Positions 60,690-64,000 of a stretch of DNA of 64,000 nt are shown one piece after another; position 1 is the first letter of the stretch, and every line of letters begins with the position of its first letter. The stretch covers positions 1 through 64,000 of the forward strand of contig DVEP01000034.1 in NCBI GenBank assembly GCA_015655975.1. The letters run 5' to 3'. The stretch is from Eubacterium sp. GTDB lineage: Bacteria; Bacillota; Clostridia; Oscillospirales; Acutalibacteraceae. The position numbers and the translations under genes are program-made. The notes below the pieces were generated by a model that saw only the letters and a list, made by a program, of their open reading frames with translations, was not told the origin of the DNA and did not search any database.

Positions 60690-61607
60690 CTATTTAACAA
60701 AGCAAGATTTTATTTTCTGCACCGACTCGTCGGTAAATCTGTTTTCACTTACGGAAAGTTCGGGATAGTAAACATTCATACTTGTTTGTTCCGAACAGAT
60801 AACTGTCAGCGCATTTTCAAACGCCGTATAGTCCTTTACCGTCATATCTGTTTTTGCAATGTTTACTATTTCTGAAAAAATGCTTTGTCTTTCGTTAAAA
60901 AATTTCTCGTTGAAAAATTCATTCATACACGACACTGCAAAATTGTTTGCCGTCGTGTAGTCGTTTTTCAGTTCGCAATAGTATCTGAGAAGCCTCAAAG
61001 CCTTGCTGCCGCTCACTTTTTGCTCGCCCGACTTCATTCGCACCGTAAAACCGTCGTCGCCTTTCTTCTCATCTTTTATATTGTCCGTAAAAGCATATAC
61101 GGGAGTGCCGAGTTCTTCAAACATTGTAACAAAATCTTTGTCGCCGAAACAAAAATAGTTGTCAAATTCAATTCCGAAAACTGCGCCGACTGCGTTTGCC
61201 ACATTTGCAGGTCCGCCGTCGTCATAGAATTCGCTCATTGTACTGCCGTCGAGCAAAATATCTTTGCCGATAACAGACGCTTTATATGTTTTTGTGTCCA
61301 TATCAAACTGCGCAAGCACCGCAAAGTGCACAATCGGTTCGTCGTCTGCCGTTTCTATTAAAATGAAGTTTGTCTTTCCCGACACTTCGGGCAGTTTTTC
61401 TATTTCGTCGCTTGTTGCAATTTTCAGTTCATCGGGACGAAAAAACTCTTTCAGGCTGAAATTGTATTTTACACCGAAAATAATCAAAAAAACCAAAGTC
61501 ATTGCCAAAATGACGCCGAGCGCACAAAATAAAAATTTCTGCTCCTTGTCGTTTTTCAAATTTGATTTCGGAATATATATACTTCCTCTGTTTTTAAAAA
61601 TTTTCAT
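60690..61607 (-). CDS. LytR-CpsA-Psr-like membrane protein, degenerate
   Basis: A 305-residue protein with one N-terminal membrane helix (about residues 25-48) and a large outer domain. That domain resembles LCP proteins, which attach wall polymers to peptidoglycan: a FDMDTKTYKASVIG strand, GGPANVANAVGAVFGIEFDN and later DYFCFG-type segments match the LCP layout. The Arg residues that hold the polyprenyl phosphate are not evident, so activity is doubtful. The ATG at 61607 follows GGTGAG; upstream in-frame codons lack a site. It starts the fol operon on the minus strand. Confidence 0.55.
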   Translation of the reverse strand: MKIFKNRGSIYIPKSNLKNDKEQKFLFCALGVILAMTLVFLIIFGVKYNFSLKEFFRPDELKIATSDEIEKLPEVSGKTNFILIETADDEPIVHFAVLAQFDMDTKTYKASVIGKDILLDGSTMSEFYDDGGPANVANAVGAVFGIEFDNYFCFGDKDFVTMFEELGTPVYAFTDNIKDEKKGDDGFTVRMKSGEQKVSGSKALRLLRYYCELKNDYTTANNFAVSCMNEFFNEKFFNERQSIFSEIVNIAKTDMTVKDYTAFENALTVICSEQTSMNVYYPELSVSENRFTDESVQKIKSCFVK

Positions 61608-62060
61608 TTTCTCACCAAATTCAATTAGTAAAACAAGTATATAATAATTTTTTTTATTTATCAACCGTCATATTAAATATATTAAAAAGTTATTTTCACG
61701 CATTTGTAAACATTTTTTTAATATTTCTCATTTTGAAAGCCTTTTGATACTATTTTTCATGCCTTTTTTCTTATATTATGAGAGGCTTTTTTTGTGTTTG
61801 AAATGAATTAAACAAAATGAAAACAAAGTATCTTGATTTAAACCCGACTTAAAGATTTTAATTTGCTTATATTTACTGCGATATATATATGTTTCGGTAT
61901 TATATATTAATTAATATATTAATATATCTTATTAATATTAATACTTGATTTATATATATATTTCATAGTATAATATAACATATTTATACTGTATGATACA
62001 TTGTTAAATGAACACTGAAGTTTCTCGAAAAATAAAGAAAACCGAAGAAAAGGAGAATAA
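61608..62060. other. AT-rich spacer between the LCP-like gene and dnaA
   Basis: The spacer contains no gene. AAAGCCT (61737 region) and AGGCTTT (near 61790) could pair over a long loop before a T run. From about 61876 to 61990 the DNA is nearly all A and T, with repeated ATTAAT and ATATAT units. TTGATT (61945-61950), an 18-base spacer and TATAAT (61969-61974) form the likely dnaA promoter. No good DnaA box was found here. Confidence 0.55.
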
Positions 62061-63410
62061 ATGGATTCTTTAAAAGAAATTTGGATTTGCGTTTTAAACG
62101 AAATGAAAAAAGAAGTGGCTCAGGTCGCTTTCGGACTTTGGATTGAGCCTATCAAACTTGTCAGCTTTGACAACGGAATTATCACGCTCGAGTGTGAAAA
62201 CGAGTTTAAAAAGAAAATTGTAAGGGAAAACGAGTACGCAGTAAAGTTTGAAAAGATTTTCAAAGAAATTCTGGGTTTTGATGTAGAAATAGTTTACACC
62301 TGCCCCGAAGAAGTCATTTCGGACAGCAGTTCATCCGAAAAAGAAAAAAAGGCTCAGCCCGACGAGTTCAGAAACAACTACTACACTTTTGACAACTTCA
62401 TTGTCGGTCCGTCAAACAGGTTTGCGTACGCAGCCGCAAAAGCAGTAGCGAGCGACCCGGGCGGAAGACTCAACAGTGAAAACAACTACAACCCGCTTTT
62501 CATTTACGGTCCGTCGGGTCTCGGCAAAACTCATATTCTGAAAGCTATCTGCTACGAAGTTGAAAAACAATTTCCCGCTATGAATGTTTTGTATATCAGC
62601 AGTGAAGACTACACCAACGAGTTTATCAATGCCGTTACAACAAAAAGAACGGAAGAGTTCAGAAACAAGTACAGAAATAATATAGATGTCATTCTCATAG
62701 ACGATATTCAGTTCATTGCCACAAAGCAATCGACAGAAGAAGAATTTTTCCATATGTTCAATACATTTGTAGAAAACGGCAAACAGGTTGTTTTGACTTC
62801 CGACCGTCCGCCGAAAGAAATTCAAAGTCTTGAAGAGAGACTGAAAACAAGATTTGAGTGGGGAATTTTGGCAGATGTTCAGCCTCCCGAGTATGAAACA
62901 AGGTGCGCCATCATCAAAAAAAGAGCAGAGTATCTCAATTTTGAAATACCCGACGATGTTGTGTCCTACATAGCCGACAAAATCAAAGCAAACATTCGTC
63001 AGCTTGAGGGTATGGTAAACAAACTCCAGGCGCTCACGAATATGACAGGTCAAACGCCGAGTCTTTCAATGGCTCAAAAAATCATTAAAGATGTTGTAGA
63101 GGTTTCTCAGCCTTTGCCCGTTACGGTCAACAGAATAATTGAAGAGGTTTCAAGGACAACAGGCGTAACGATAGAAGAAATTTACGACAAGCGCCAGACT
63201 GCAAGAATTTCAAAAACAAGAAAGATTTGCTACTACATCATTCGTGAAGTAACAAATATGAGCTACGAAAATATCGGAGCGGAGTTCAAAAAGCACCACT
63301 CCACAGTAATGACAAGTATCAGAGATATTGAAAAAATGATGAAAGACGATTCTAAACTTGCCCGTCAAATCAACGACATCATCACAAATATCAAGGACGA
63401 AACGAACTGA
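62061..63410 (+). CDS. dnaA: Chromosomal replication initiator protein DnaA
   Basis: The AAA+ protein that binds DnaA boxes and opens the origin. The 449-residue protein has the N-terminal domain I (about 1-80), a short variable linker, the AAA+ domain with GPSGLGKTH (about 150-158) and LIDDIQFI, and the C-terminal DNA-binding domain with the helix FKKHHSTVMTSIRDIE. The usual signature GRDHTTV is here FKKHHSTV, a modest change. AAGGAG precedes the ATG. Confidence 0.97.
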   Translation: MDSLKEIWICVLNEMKKEVAQVAFGLWIEPIKLVSFDNGIITLECENEFKKKIVRENEYAVKFEKIFKEILGFDVEIVYTCPEEVISDSSSSEKEKKAQPDEFRNNYYTFDNFIVGPSNRFAYAAAKAVASDPGGRLNSENNYNPLFIYGPSGLGKTHILKAICYEVEKQFPAMNVLYISSEDYTNEFINAVTTKRTEEFRNKYRNNIDVILIDDIQFIATKQSTEEEFFHMFNTFVENGKQVVLTSDRPPKEIQSLEERLKTRFEWGILADVQPPEYETRCAIIKKRAEYLNFEIPDDVVSYIADKIKANIRQLEGMVNKLQALTNMTGQTPSLSMAQKIIKDVVEVSQPLPVTVNRIIEEVSRTTGVTIEEIYDKRQTARISKTRKICYYIIREVTNMSYENIGAEFKKHHSTVMTSIRDIEKMMKDDSKLARQINDIITNIKDETN

Positions 63411-63637
63411 TTTTTTTCCACAAGTTTTTCCTTTTTCAACAGTTGAACTTTCAACATAGGTGTTGAAGAAATTTTAACTTTCATCATTTCAACTTTTTTC
63501 CAACAATTTTTGTTTGAAAATTTTTAGGGGCAAAATGCAGGCAGGACAACGATTTTCAAAATTTTGCACATTTTCCGCACCCCCTACTATTACTACTGAA
63601 AGAGAATAATGAAATATTGACAACAGGAGGGTAAAAT
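63411..63637 (+). other. Probable oriC: DnaA boxes and DnaA-trio tract
   Basis: TTTTCCACA (63414-63422) and TTTTGCACA (63562-63570) fit the DnaA box TTWTNCACA, and TTTTCCGCA (63571-63579) is a near match. Next to it a C-rich GCACCCC leads into CTA CTA TTA CTA CTG (63584-63598), the pattern of the DnaA-trio element where strands open in Bacillus. Between are several TTCAACA/GTTGAA motifs (63435-63515). Location between dnaA and dnaN supports oriC. Confidence 0.75.
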
Positions 63638-64000
63638 ATGATTTTTACGGTAAATACTTCTCAACTGAACAAAGCGTGTTCAAATGTTATGAGAGCAGTT
63701 TCTGTTAAAGGCGCAATTCCTACAATAGAGGGCATACTCATTGAGTGCGACGACAACAGCGTAAGTCTTACCGGCTACGATTTTGAGTTCGGAATGAACA
63801 CAACCGTTGACGCGACTGTAAAAGAGGGCGGTTCTATTGTAATCAACGCTAAAATGCTTTGTGAAATCATCAGAAAACTCGAGGCAGATACGGTTACATT
63901 TGAAATCAACGGCGTTTCGGCAGTCATCAAAAGCGGTTCTGCCGTTTACAATGTTACGGGTATCAACGCTTCCGAATATCCCGAACTTCCGTCCGTATCG
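63638..64000 (+). CDS. dnaN: DNA polymerase III beta subunit (partial)
   Basis: The first 121 codons of the sliding clamp, cut by the window end. The start MIFTVNTSQLNKACSNVMRA and the SVKGAIPTIEGILIE segment fit domain I of DnaN. AGGAGG lies seven bases before the ATG. Order dnaA-dnaN is standard. Confidence 0.96.
   Translation, partial: MIFTVNTSQLNKACSNVMRAVSVKGAIPTIEGILIECDDNSVSLTGYDFEFGMNTTVDATVKEGGSIVINAKMLCEIIRKLEADTVTFEINGVSAVIKSGSAVYNVTGINASEYPELPSVS

Noticed and set aside
61899..61990. AT-rich tract before dnaA as the main unwinding site of oriC
   Set aside because: No good DnaA boxes accompany it; the dnaA-dnaN spacer has boxes and a trio tract and is a better candidate, though a two-part origin cannot be excluded.
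1..64000. CRISPR arrays, tRNA or rRNA genes
   Set aside because: No regularly spaced repeats of the right size, and no tRNA T-loop signature or rRNA sequence was recognised by reading; a tRNAscan or Rfam search would settle it.

Overview
This 64 kb window looks like the replication-origin neighbourhood of a low-GC, Gram-positive anaerobe of the class Clostridia, probably of the Ruminococcaceae/Oscillospiraceae type. The evidence is dnaA followed by dnaN at the right end, the rpmH-rnpA-yidD-yidC-jag cluster, mnmE-mnmG-rsmG-noc-parA-parB, long-form PurL, pyruvate phosphate dikinase, a split transketolase, AT-rich spacers and strong AGGAGG ribosome binding sites. The lineage is inferred from gene content; no rRNA or tRNA gene was recognised.

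Layout. Positions 1-100 hold the edge of a probable insertion sequence. Positions 181-4532 carry small membrane proteins and a ferrous-iron uptake operon (feoA-feoB plus a small Cys-rich protein), all on the minus strand. An AIM24-like gene (4788) faces a minus-strand run (12568 to 5613) of purL, a phosphoglycerate-mutase-like gene that may be a homoserine kinase, metY and a hexapeptide acetyltransferase. Positions 12757-17529 (plus) hold a PAS-type protein, a GH3 beta-glucosidase and azlCD. A VanW lipoprotein and glmU (minus) are divergent from ppdK (plus). Positions 23129-35234 (minus) hold a membrane protein made of two similar halves, split transketolase, serS, parB, parA, a cluster of four parS-like sites, noc, rsmG, alkD, mnmG and mnmE.

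Positions 35506-41128 are a mixed block: GH16, fba, a histidine phosphatase, an XRE regulator, mtnN and a VanZ protein. Then comes the rpmH-to-jag operon (41347-44163, plus), which points the opposite way from its usual partners mnmE/mnmG. Positions 44443-48850 hold an acetyltransferase, a GH13 glucosidase and a nucleobase permease/phosphoribosyltransferase pair with a short leader ORF. Positions 49133-57714 are a complete Kdp potassium system (kdpF-A-B-C, then kdpD-E); matching 11-bp tandem boxes precede both transcription units. Positions 57914-61607 (minus) are an LCP-like protein, folE-folP-folB-folK and an acetyltransferase. dnaA (62061) and partial dnaN (63638) flank a probable oriC with DnaA boxes and a DnaA-trio tract.

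Most of the window is core metabolism and housekeeping. No CRISPR array, prophage or toxin-antitoxin system was seen. The items most worth a second look are regulatory: a shared palindromic element 47-49 bp upstream of two membrane-protein promoters, the paired KdpE-type boxes, the permease leader ORF, the parS-like sites with a CA centre, two operator-like repeats at feo, and the rearranged gene order around the origin.
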